Positions 1 to 7,452 of a stretch of 64,000 nt of DNA are shown in pieces. The notes beneath the pieces were generated by a model. It searched no databases and was not told the DNA's origin. It worked only from the letters and a program-made list of their open reading frames with translations. Source of the stretch: Streptomyces sp. Ru72 (GTDB taxonomy: Bacteria > Actinomycetota > Actinomycetes > Streptomycetales > Streptomycetaceae); the NCBI RefSeq assembly GCF_002920635.1, contig NZ_PQSR01000011.1, forward strand, positions 1-64,000. Reading direction: 5' to 3'. The position numbers and the translations under genes are program-made. Position 1 is the stretch's first letter; every line of letters begins with the position of its first letter.

Positions 1-248
1 CCCGCATCGTGCGGCAGTCGGTCGCCCGCCTCGTACGCCTGCGCCGCCTCCGTCAGCCGGGCCAGCGCCCGGCCGCGGGCCTCGCCGACGGTCCGGTCGG
101 TGACCTGGACGTGCACGAGCACGCCGAGCAGCGCGGCCAGACCACAGCACATGACGGTGATGAAGGCGGCCGCCTTCCAGGTCAGCGTGCCGGTCCAGCG
201 CGGCAGCCGGCCGAGCGTGCGGCTGAGCGTGCGGCCGAGGGGTCTCAT
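1..248 (-). CDS. Sensor histidine kinase, N-terminal part (cut by window edge)
   Basis: Only the first 82 or so codons are present; the gene runs off the left edge. A basic N-terminus is followed by one clear membrane segment (about residues 24-46, WKAAAFITVMCCGLAALLGV) and the start of a sensor region containing VTDRTVGEARGRAL. This is the usual opening of Streptomyces two-component sensor kinases, but the HAMP, His-kinase and ATPase domains are outside the window, so the class is inferred from the N-terminus alone. The ATG overlaps the stop of the upstream lipoprotein gene by 4 bp (ATGA), indicating translational coupling; the lipoprotein probably acts in the same signalling unit. Confidence 0.6.
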   Translation of the reverse strand, partial: MRPLGRTLSRTLGRLPRWTGTLTWKAAAFITVMCCGLAALLGVLVHVQVTDRTVGEARGRALARLTEAAQAYEAGDRLPHDA

Positions 249-1075
249 CGGGCGCTCTCCGAGGGGACCGGTGCGGCCGAGGGGGTGACGGGCGGCACGG
301 GCGGCGCCGGGGGAGAGGCGGACGGGGCCGGCGTGACCCGGCGGCGCGGGAGCGCGGTGCCCACCCGCACGATCTCGTCCCGGGTCGCCAGCATCGCGTG
401 CTGGTGCGGATCCCAGGTCCACTCCGTGCGGAACTCGTAGCCCGGCAGCGTCGACGGCGAGCGGATGATCACGGTTCGGCCCGCCAGCTCCACGCTGATC
501 ACGCTGTCCGAGGTGCCCATCACCTGCACCAGCCGGTGGTGCTCGACGGTGTACACGCGGACCGCCAGCTGGTCGTCCGGGAAGCGGATGCCGAGCACCA
601 TGTCGTCCTTGCCGTCGCCGGTGAGGTCGCGGTAGTACGCCCGCAGGACCGGGCACTGCCGCCCCTGCGGGCCCGGTGCGCCGCAGTCCTTCAACCGCTC
701 GCGCGTCTCGGCGTACATGGCGTGCGGGCCCGAGTAGGCGTCCGGATGCGCGGCGACCTCGGCACGCACGACGTTCAGGGGATTCACCCGGCGGATGTCA
801 TCACCGGGAACGGTGACGCCCTTGACGGTCTCGGTGTCGGCCTCGCCGTAGTCCAGGGCGGGCGTGGAGGCGGGCGGCAGCTGGGGCCACAGCCGTACCG
901 GGCCGACGGCGGTGGCGGTCGGGCCCGCGCCGCGCAGTGCACCGGAGTCGCCGCAGCCCGCCAGCAGCAGGGCGGCCACGGCGACGCCGAGGGCCATGCG
1001 TACGGGGCGGCCAGGGAGTGCCGGGCCGACACGGCGACTGCGGAACGCCGTGCCGGCGCGACGGCTGGGGAACAC
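245..1075 (-). CDS. Secreted lipoprotein coupled to a sensor kinase
   Basis: 276 residues. A basic N-terminus, a hydrophobic stretch and the lipobox LLLAGC (Cys about residue 42) predict lipid attachment on the outer face of the membrane. The mature part holds an acidic calcium-loop-like motif, DLTGDGKDD, in a repeat resembling FG-GAP/VCBS units, and the C-terminus is a Pro/Ala/Ser-rich tail. It overlaps the following kinase gene by 4 bp. In Streptomyces, lipoproteins paired with kinases (for example CseA with CseBC) modulate the sensor, so a similar role is inferred. No response regulator lies between the two genes, so this is not the canonical cse order. ATG at 1075 is the farthest upstream start; Met27 is an alternative with a shorter signal peptide. 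Confidence 0.7.
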   Translation of the reverse strand: MFPSRRAGTAFRSRRVGPALPGRPVRMALGVAVAALLLAGCGDSGALRGAGPTATAVGPVRLWPQLPPASTPALDYGEADTETVKGVTVPGDDIRRVNPLNVVRAEVAAHPDAYSGPHAMYAETRERLKDCGAPGPQGRQCPVLRAYYRDLTGDGKDDMVLGIRFPDDQLAVRVYTVEHHRLVQVMGTSDSVISVELAGRTVIIRSPSTLPGYEFRTEWTWDPHQHAMLATRDEIVRVGTALPRRRVTPAPSASPPAPPVPPVTPSAAPVPSESAR

Positions 1076-1139
1076 GGGGGCATCCGTCCTTTTTGCTCAC
1101 CTGATGACCGGTTGTTCACTCTACGACCGGCCAGTGAGG

Positions 1140-1670
1140 TTACTCCGCGAGTTCCTCCAGGAGGCGGGCGGTGTCCAGTCCCGCGCGCAGGTACTCCACG
1201 AACAGCTCGTTGTGCAGCGCCCAGGGCCCGCGGCGGGCGCGGATCATGCGGATCGCCTCCTCGGGGGTGTGCCCGGCCCGGACCAGCGCATGCGCGACGA
1301 CCAGACCCGAACGGTTGTACCCGTGGTAGCACCGGACGAGCACCCGGCGCCCGTCCTCCAGCGCGTCGTCGGCGGCCTGCGCCAGCCGCATCACACCCGC
1401 GAGCTGCGTCCCGTCCAGCGGTCCGTCCGGGATCGGCCACACATGGTGCTCGACCCCGTCGTCGGGCCCGTGCCCGGGCAGCCGCAACAAGGTCAGCACC
1501 AGATCGAACTCATCACGTACGACGGCGAACTCCCGCTCCCCGGAGCGCCCCTTGAACTCGTGGCCGCCCATCCACAGACCGGGCACGATCTCGCTCCACG
1601 GGCTGTCGGGAGCCGGAACATCGGGTTGCTTTCTGCGGCTCCGCAACGGCGCCTCCCACCGAGTCCCCAA
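1140..1670 (-). CDS. Dual-specificity/tyrosine-type protein phosphatase
   Basis: About 176 residues. The P-loop CYHGYNRSG fits the CX5R(S/T) signature of cysteine phosphatases (nucleophile Cys, phosphate-binding Arg). A plausible general acid Asp lies in the upstream PIPDGPLD loop. The family dephosphorylates phosphotyrosine/serine, with a phospho-cysteine intermediate; the substrate here is unknown. The conserved opening QPDVPAPDSPWSEIVPGLWMGG begins soon after a TTG at 1670, taken as the start. An in-frame ATG at 1724 would add 18 residues, but neither start has a strong ribosome site. The gene is divergent from the NERD gene. Confidence 0.7.
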   Translation of the reverse strand: MGTRWEAPLRSRRKQPDVPAPDSPWSEIVPGLWMGGHEFKGRSGEREFAVVRDEFDLVLTLLRLPGHGPDDGVEHHVWPIPDGPLDGTQLAGVMRLAQAADDALEDGRRVLVRCYHGYNRSGLVVAHALVRAGHTPEEAIRMIRARRGPWALHNELFVEYLRAGLDTARLLEELAE

Positions 1671-1743
1671 CTGCTCACAAAGGTAGCCGGGTTCTTGCCC
1701 CCGGAGCACCCCGCCTGTTCCCATGGTCGAGGGGTGATGGTGC

Positions 1744-2547
1744 ATGGACGGACTGCGCGTCGTACCGACCTGGCGGCACGGACAGGAGCGCCTGTACGTG
1801 TGCGGCACCGACGGGAGGAACGTCGCCTGGTACGACCGGGATACCGGGCGGGTCAACCTGCTGAGCGAGGACCTGCGCGAGGACGTGCTCGACGCGCTCG
1901 GCCCGTTCGTGACGGGCCCGGTCACGGTCGGGCCGCCCCCCGTGCCCACCCCCGCCGAGCTGGCCCGGCTCTCCCTCCACCCGGACGACGACCTGGCGCC
2001 GAACCGGCCCGGCGAGGCCCTGCTGATCGCCCTGGACCGAGACCCGGGCCCCACCCACCGGCTGCGCCCGGACCCGCGGCGCCGGGCGCTCGCCGCCGAG
2101 CAGGCGGTCGGTGACGCCCTGGACGGCCTGGAGGGGGCGGGCTGGCGCACCCTCCACTCGGTGCCGCTGCCCGGCGGCGACCGCATCCACCACCTGGCGA
2201 TCGGCCCCGGCGGCCTGTTCGCGGTGCGCTCCCTCTACGCCCGCAGGCAGCGGGTCCTGATCGCCGACCCGATGGTGACGGTGGGCCGCCAGGAGGCGCG
2301 GCCGCTGCTGCGCCGGGTGAGCGCCGACGCGGACCGGGCGTCGTACGCGCTGACGGCAGAGGTCCACCCGGTCCTGATCGTCACCGAGCCCGCCCGCCTG
2401 GAGATCACGACCCCGCTGCGCAAGGTCCGCGTCCTGAAGGACACGGACCTGACCGCCCTGGCCCGCTTGGGAGGCATGCTGAAGCCGGCGGACGTGGAGG
2501 CGCTGCACGCGATGGCACGGGACCGGCACACGTGGTCCCGGGTGTGA
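1744..2547 (+). CDS. NERD (nuclease-related domain) protein
   Basis: 267 residues. The central region, AEQAVGDALDGLEGAGWRTL then DRIHHLAIGPGGLFAV, is the typical NERD pattern: glutamate helix, then the I-D/H-HLxxGPxGxxxVxxK-like strand of a PD-(D/E)XK-related fold. The family is proposed to act on nucleic acids, but few members are characterised. The usual catalytic Lys position after GLFAV reads Arg-Ser here, so nuclease activity is uncertain. No signal peptide or membrane segment. The ATG follows the purine-rich GAGGGG. Likely monocistronic. Confidence 0.65.
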   Translation: MDGLRVVPTWRHGQERLYVCGTDGRNVAWYDRDTGRVNLLSEDLREDVLDALGPFVTGPVTVGPPPVPTPAELARLSLHPDDDLAPNRPGEALLIALDRDPGPTHRLRPDPRRRALAAEQAVGDALDGLEGAGWRTLHSVPLPGGDRIHHLAIGPGGLFAVRSLYARRQRVLIADPMVTVGRQEARPLLRRVSADADRASYALTAEVHPVLIVTEPARLEITTPLRKVRVLKDTDLTALARLGGMLKPADVEALHAMARDRHTWSRV

Positions 2548-2602
2548 CCGTAGGACGACGCCACACCGCAGGGCTCGGGGCAGGGGAGCCGCTTGCTCAC
2601 CG

Positions 2603-2670
2603 GGCGGTGGAACCGCTTGTCCTCACGGCAGTGGAACCGCTTGTCCTCACGGCAGCGGAACCGCTTGGTC
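2603..2670. repeat. Three tandem 24-bp units at the 3' end of the LigD-type gene
   Basis: Units at 2603-2626, 2627-2650 and 2651-2670 (last one partial) share GGAACCGCTTG with near-perfect identity and a period of exactly 24 bp. The third unit encodes the last codons (AVPLP-stop) of the polymerase gene; the first two lie just downstream. The sequence shows a local tandem duplication of the gene's terminus. Because 24 is a multiple of three, slippage here would leave the reading frame intact. Confidence 0.85.
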
Positions 2671-3528
2671 CGGATCGCAGAGCTCGGCCATGAGGTCCCC
2701 GTACGCCTGCAGCCGGGGAGCGATGTCCGCCGCGCGGAAGACGAGACTGCCGGGCGAGGCGCAGTCCCTCACCTCCTCCCATGTCACCGGCGCCGACACG
2801 GTGGGCTCCGCCCGGGCCCGCAGTGTGTACGGCGTGGCGGTGGTCTTGCGCGCCGCGTTCTGACTCCAGTCCACGAAGACCTTCCCGGGCCGCAGACTGC
2901 GGGTCATACGGTGGACGACGAGGCGGGGCATCGCCTTCTCCGCCTCCACGGCGAGCTGCCGGGCGTAGTCCGTCGTCCGCTGCGAAGGCGTCTGTTCCAC
3001 GATGGCCAGCAGATGCAGCCCCTTGGAGCCGGACGTCTTCGCGTACGCCTCGATCCCGTCCGCCGCCAGCCGCTCCCGCAGCCACAGGGCGACCTCGCAG
3101 CACTCGACGATCGTGGCCGGTGCCCCCGGGTCGAGGTCGAAGACCAGCCGGTCCGCGATGTCCGGCGTGTCGATGCGCCACTGCGGGGTGTGGAACTCGG
3201 TGACGAGGTTCGCCGCCCACATCAGGCTCGCCAGGTCCTGGATCAGCACCATGCGGGCCGCACCCTCCGTACGCGGCACCTCGGCCGTGGTGACCCAGTC
3301 GGGCGTACCCGGCGGCACGTTCTTGGCGAAGAACAGCTGTCCGTCCGGCCCGTCCGGATAGCGCAGGAAGGACAGCGGGCGGTCGCGGAGGTGGGGCAGC
3401 AGGGCGCCGGCGGTGGTCGCGTAGTAGTGCAGCAGCTCGCCCTTGGTGAAGCCGGTGGCGGGATGGAGCACCTTCTCCAGGTTGCTGAGCGCCAGCCGTC
3501 GGCCCTCCACCTCTGTGATCGGCGTCAT
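2647..3528 (-). CDS. LigD-type NHEJ polymerase/primase domain protein
   Basis: 293 residues, a stand-alone polymerase domain of the archaeo-eukaryotic primase superfamily. Visible family marks are [10 protein letters not shown] near the N-terminus, the metal-binding motif VFDLDPG (two catalytic Asp), KTSGSKGLH (phosphate recognition), and [20 protein letters not shown] towards the C-terminus. In bacterial non-homologous end joining this enzyme fills gaps and adds nucleotides at broken ends held by Ku. It is divergent from ku across 62 bp, so a shared control region is likely. No ligase or phosphoesterase domain is fused; a separate ligase must be elsewhere. The start chosen is ATG 3528 (MTPITEV); an upstream ATG at 3555 would add nine residues. 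Confidence 0.9.
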   Translation of the reverse strand: MTPITEVEGRRLALSNLEKVLHPATGFTKGELLHYYATTAGALLPHLRDRPLSFLRYPDGPDGQLFFAKNVPPGTPDWVTTAEVPRTEGAARMVLIQDLASLMWAANLVTEFHTPQWRIDTPDIADRLVFDLDPGAPATIVECCEVALWLRERLAADGIEAYAKTSGSKGLHLLAIVEQTPSQRTTDYARQLAVEAEKAMPRLVVHRMTRSLRPGKVFVDWSQNAARKTTATPYTLRARAEPTVSAPVTWEEVRDCASPGSLVFRAADIAPRLQAYGDLMAELCDPDQAVPLP

Positions 3529-3590
3529 ACGATGAGAATCCCACGAGAACCCCATGTAATCGGCCTATCTATCGGGAAAAGGGGCGGAAC

Positions 3591-4670
3591 GTGCGATCCA
3601 TCTGGAACGGTGCCATCTCGTTCGGCCTGGTGAGCATCCCCATCAAGCTGATGAACGCCACCGAGAACCACGCGATCTCCTTCCGCCAGATCCATCTGGA
3701 GGACGGCGGCCGGATCCGGTACCGCAAGTTCTGCGAGCTGGAGGACCGCGAGGTGGCGCAGGCGGAGATCGGCAAGGGGTACGAGGACGCGGACGGCTCG
3801 GTCATCCCGATCACGGACGAGGACCTGTCGCAGCTGCCCATCCCGACCACCAAGACGATCGAGATCGTCGCGTTCGTCCCGCAGGACCTGATCGACCCGC
3901 TCCAGATGGACACGGCCTACTACCTGTGCGCGAACGGCACTCCGGCCGCCAAGCCCTACACGCTGCTGCGCGAGGCGCTGGGACGCACGGGGAAGGTGGC
4001 GATCGCGAAGTTCGCGCTGCGGGGCCGGGAACGGCTCGGGATGCTGCGCGCGGTCGGCGACGTCCTCGCCATGCACGCCTTGCTGTGGCCGGACGAGATC
4101 CGCGCACCTGAGGGCGTGGCACCGGAGGGGAACATCACGGTCCGGGACAAGGAGCTGGACCTGGCGGACGCCCTGATGGACACGCTGGGGGAGGTGGACC
4201 TGGACGAGCTGCACGACGAGTACCGCGAGGCGGTGGAGGAACTGATCGCGGCGAAGGCGGAGGGCAAGGAACCGCCGACGGCGCCGGCGCCCGAGGGAGG
4301 CAAGGTGCTCGACCTCATGGCGGCGCTGGAGAAGAGCGTGCGTGCGGCCAAGGAGGCGCGGGGGGCGGGCGATCAGGGGGCGGAGCAGAAGGCCGAGGTC
4401 AGACGGCTGCCGCAGCGGAAGGCGGCGCGTACGGAGCCGAAGGAGACCGGCGGGAAGAAGAGGGCGCCGGCGGCGAAGAAGACGGCGGCCAAGTCGGGGA
4501 CCACGGGGAACAGGACGGCGGCCAAGCAGAGCGCGACCAGGCAGACCTCGGCCAAGCAGACCCCGGCCAAGCAGAGCTCGACCAGGAAGACGGCAGCCAA
4601 GCAGACTGCGGCGAAGAAGACTGCCGCGAAGAAGACAGCGCCGAAGAAGGCGACGGCCAAGGGCGCCTAG
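3591..4670 (+). CDS. ku: Ku DNA-end-binding protein with long lysine-rich tail
   Basis: 359 residues, GTG start. The Ku core is residues 1-255 ([67 protein letters not shown]). It forms the homodimeric ring that threads double-strand ends and recruits the LigD-type enzymes; the partner gene is divergent. From about residue 270 the protein becomes a repetitive tail built of AAKKTA/SAKQT-like units (over 80 residues), similar to histone H1/HU tails of actinobacteria. Such tails are expected to be disordered and to bind DNA non-specifically, which in mycobacterial and Streptomyces Ku homologues affects end bridging. The TAG stop abuts the stop of the convergent ketosynthase gene. Confidence 0.95.
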   Translation: MRSIWNGAISFGLVSIPIKLMNATENHAISFRQIHLEDGGRIRYRKFCELEDREVAQAEIGKGYEDADGSVIPITDEDLSQLPIPTTKTIEIVAFVPQDLIDPLQMDTAYYLCANGTPAAKPYTLLREALGRTGKVAIAKFALRGRERLGMLRAVGDVLAMHALLWPDEIRAPEGVAPEGNITVRDKELDLADALMDTLGEVDLDELHDEYREAVEELIAAKAEGKEPPTAPAPEGGKVLDLMAALEKSVRAAKEARGAGDQGAEQKAEVRRLPQRKAARTEPKETGGKKRAPAAKKTAAKSGTTGNRTAAKQSATRQTSAKQTPAKQSSTRKTAAKQTAAKKTAAKKTAPKKATAKGA

Positions 4671-6077
4671 CTAGTGTTCCCGCCGCAGCGCCAGTACGGC
4701 GTTGTGGCCGCCGAAGCCGAAGGAGTTGCTCAGGGCCAGGTCGCCGCGTGCGGGGAGCGGGCGGGGGCGGCCACGGACCACGTCCAGTGGAATCTCCGGA
4801 TCCTGGGAGTCCTGGGGATGGCGGACTGCGGCGCCGATCGTCGGAGGGATGAGCGCGTGGTGCAGCGTCAGCACCGTGGCCACGGCCTCCACACCGCCCG
4901 CCGCGCCCTGCAGATGCCCCAGGTGACCCTTGAGCGCCGTGACCGGCACGGTGTCGCCCAGCACCTCCCGTAGCGCGATGCCCTCCGCCAGGTCGCCGTC
5001 GGGCGTCGCGGTGGCGTGCGCGTTCACGTGGACGACGTCCACGGCGCGCGCACCCGCGTCCCGCAGCGCCCGCCGCAGCGCGAGCACGATTCCGGCACCC
5101 GACGGATCCGGCGCGGCCATGTGATGCGCGTCGGCGGACAAGCCCCACCCGGCGGCCTCGCAGTACACACGTACCCCGCGTGCCCGTGCGTGCTCCTCCG
5201 CCTCCAGCAGCAGGAACCCGGCGCCCTCGCCGTTCACGAATCCGTCGCGGTCCTTGGCGAAGGGCCGGGAGGGCGAGACGTCCCCCACCGCGTGCTGGGA
5301 CAAGGCCCGCATCGCAGCGAACGACGCCATGATCGCCGGCGTCACCACCGCCTCCGCGCCGCCCGCCAGGGCCACGTCCACGTGCCCGTACCGGATCCGG
5401 TCGATCGCCTGCCCGATCGCCTCGGTCCCCGACGCACAGGCGCTCGTCACGGTGCGCGCCTCCCCGGTGATCCCCAGGTCGATCGATATCTGGGAGGCGG
5501 CCTGGGAGGGCACGGTCATGGGGGTGGTGAGGGGCGAGACCGCGCGGGGCCCCTTCTCCCGCAGCACCCGGTCACCACCGACCAGCACGGAAGCGTCACC
5601 GAGGATGGACCCCACGGACACGCCGACGCGCTCCGGTTCGAGTCCGCTGCCCACCGCTCCCGCCAGGTCGAACCCGGCGTCCCGCCAGGCCTCCCGTGCC
5701 GCGAGCACCCCGAACTGCGCGGCCCGGTTCATCCGCCGCGCCCGCGGCCGTGGGAGCAGCGCGGCGGGATCGGCGGGCACGGTCCCGGCCGTGCGGACGG
5801 GCAACCCGGCGAAGTCGTCACCCGTCAACTCGGATATCCCGCACCGCCCGTCGAGAAGCCCCTGCCACAACTCGGCCACCCCGACACCGAGCGGGGTGAT
5901 GGCTCCGAGCCCGGTGACGAGGACCCGCCGCGGTGTGGCACCGAGGGCCGGCCGCCGGGAGCTCGGGTTCCGGCGTACGAGGTGGCCGCGGGCCTTCTCC
6001 TGCTCGGGCGGCTGAGGCGACCCGGCGTCCGGCAGCGGCGGTCGGGGGAGGGGCGAGGCGGAGGGGGAGGGGCGCAT
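4671..6077 (-). CDS. Beta-ketoacyl-ACP synthase II-like ketosynthase
   Basis: 468 residues, thiolase-fold KAS I/II family. The Cys nucleophile sits in TSACASGTEA, the first His in NAHATATPDGD (the usual NAHGTSTPxGD with two changes), the Lys/His region in LKGHLGHLQGAAGG, and the C-terminal glycine-rich strand in NSFGFGGHNAVL. It would condense acyl groups with malonyl-ACP. No acyl carrier protein, chain-length factor or tailoring gene is adjacent, so it is a solitary ketosynthase: a FabF paralogue in fatty acid synthesis, or a stray from secondary metabolism. An N-terminal extension of about 45 Pro/Arg-rich residues precedes RRVLVTGLGAITPLG; no closer in-frame start was found. Confidence 0.85.
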   Translation of the reverse strand: MRPSPSASPLPRPPLPDAGSPQPPEQEKARGHLVRRNPSSRRPALGATPRRVLVTGLGAITPLGVGVAELWQGLLDGRCGISELTGDDFAGLPVRTAGTVPADPAALLPRPRARRMNRAAQFGVLAAREAWRDAGFDLAGAVGSGLEPERVGVSVGSILGDASVLVGGDRVLREKGPRAVSPLTTPMTVPSQAASQISIDLGITGEARTVTSACASGTEAIGQAIDRIRYGHVDVALAGGAEAVVTPAIMASFAAMRALSQHAVGDVSPSRPFAKDRDGFVNGEGAGFLLLEAEEHARARGVRVYCEAAGWGLSADAHHMAAPDPSGAGIVLALRRALRDAGARAVDVVHVNAHATATPDGDLAEGIALREVLGDTVPVTALKGHLGHLQGAAGGVEAVATVLTLHHALIPPTIGAAVRHPQDSQDPEIPLDVVRGRPRPLPARGDLALSNSFGFGGHNAVLALRREH

Positions 6078-6211
6078 GGTGCCACGCAGCTTTCCGTAGA
6101 TCCGAACGCTGCTGCCCCCAGGCCCGGTTGTGCTGTCCGTCGGTCAACTCCACTGTACTTCGCCCGCATACGGGACGGCGTCGGCGGGGCTCCGTAGGAC
6201 ACCAGGGAGCC

Positions 6212-6512
6212 ATGCGCCGGCGTAGACCGGACAGCAGCTCGTGGCTCGAAGCCCCGGACCCGGTGCTCGCGCTCGCCCGGGAGGAGCCGGCCTTCTCCGA
6301 GGAGGTGCGCGACTCGGCCCGCAAGTGGTACCGCGTCACCGAGCTGGGCACCCTGGCCACTTCCTCGTCCACGGTGGTGGCGGCAGGGCTCCATGCTCCG
6401 GCATGGTTCACCGCTCTCATCGCGGGCGGCGCCCTGTTCTTCACGGGATTCCGGCAGGTGTTCGCGTACGGCCCCTGCTACGTCCTGGCGGCACAGTCCC
6501 GTGAGTCCCTGC
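6212..6512 (+). pseudogene. DUF4231-like membrane protein, 3'-truncated
   Basis: ATG 6212 follows AGGGAG. About 100 codons read as the start of a small membrane protein of the DUF4231 type: a charged cytoplasmic helix (FSEEVRDSARKWYRVTELG), a hydrophobic pair containing STVVAAGLHAPAWFTALIAGG and LFFTGFRQVF, then VLAAQSRESL. Around 6513 the similarity stops and the same DNA continues as the back half of an oxidoreductase in another frame. The open frame runs on to 7207 but is then out-of-frame coding of the next remnant. A deletion joining two genes is the simplest explanation. Confidence 0.55.
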
Positions 6513-7199
6513 CGGCGGCCGTCCGGTGTCGAGCTCAGCGCGGAGATCCGCCCGGCCCGGCCGGATGCCCGGGTCACGCTCGCCCACGCCGGGCCGGAGC
6601 TGCCCCACTCCACGGGCGGCACGCGGGCCGGCCGCAAGGCTCGCGCTTGGCCGGAGTCCCACGACGTGGAGGTGCGGCTCGACTCCTTCATGTCCCCCGG
6701 CAGTACCTTCGGCACCTATCGCGACGCTCGCGGCGACGTCGTCGACGCCGACCTGTCCTTCTGGGCGACCGGCACCACCCCCAACACGCTCTGGTTGCGG
6801 CTGGCCGGTCACGGCGACTGGCTCGACGGCGCCGGCCATGTGAAGGTCGACCGGACGCTCCGGGTCGAGGGGTGGACGGACGTGTTCGCCGTCGGCGACG
6901 TGAACGACGTCAGCGAGCTCAAGATCACCCCGGCCGCACTCGCCCAAACGGACATCGCCGCCCACAACATCCGCGCGTATCTGCGCAGTTCCGGCAGGCA
7001 CCGCAAGGAGCCCCGCCTCTACCGGCCGATCCGCCGCACCCCGCTCACCGTCCCGTTCGGCCCGGCCGGCGGAGTGACCGTGATGCCCGTGCCGGGCGGC
7101 GAGACCGCCGTCCTCGGCAGCCGCACCAGCACCCTGGCCAAGGCCAAGACCCTCCTGACCCCGTACATGAGGCGCCAGCTCGGCTACACCGCGGACTGA
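6513..7199 (+). pseudogene. NAD(P)/FAD-dependent oxidoreductase, 5'-truncated
   Basis: The frame opens inside the NADH-binding motif (PSGVELSAEI, normally GGGPSGVELAGEI) and continues through the hallmarks of the NDH-2/AIFM2-like family: FWATGTTPNT, VKVDRTLRVEG, VFAVGDVND (FAD-binding aspartate), AHNIRAYL and a C-terminal membrane-associated tail. The whole N-terminal FAD-binding GxGxxG part is missing. No ribosome site or start serves this frame, so it is a remnant fused by deletion to the DUF4231 gene in front of it. Confidence 0.75.
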
Positions 7200-7220
7200 G
7201 GTGCTGAACAGGGCGACGAT

Positions 7221-7282
7221 CGAAACGTTTGCGTTTCGCTACGAGGTTCCCTACTCTCGGGACGGTGTACGAAACCGTTTCG
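7221..7282. promoter_or_regulatory. Two palindromic operators in front of the MFS pump gene
   Basis: An 18-bp inverted repeat CGAAACG-tttg-CGTTTCG (7221-7238) and a 13-bp palindrome CGAAAC-C-GTTTCG (7270-7282) share the half site CGAAAC. They lie about 32 bp apart and 170-230 bp before the MFS start. Such sites are typical of TetR-family repressors that control efflux genes. A -10-like TACTCT lies between them (7252-7257). No TetR gene is adjacent, so the cognate repressor must be elsewhere or has been lost. Confidence 0.65.
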
Positions 7283-7452
7283 GACAGCGGGCCCCCGCCT
7301 GCTGGCCGAAGCGGCCCCACACCGGCCGAACATCGAACGAACCGACGCCCACACCCGTACCCCGAGCGCCGGACGGACATCGTCGTCCTGCTCCGCCTCG
7401 AGGTGGAAGGCACTGAGCCACCCGGAGCCCTTGAGCCCCGCAGAGGGATCAC

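Noticed and set aside
2604..2670. CRISPR-like array
   Set aside because: The three 24-bp units are directly adjacent with no spacers; this is a simple tandem duplication of a gene end.
4671..6077. Start of a polyketide gene cluster
   Set aside because: Only one ketosynthase; no chain-length factor, acyl carrier protein or tailoring gene nearby.
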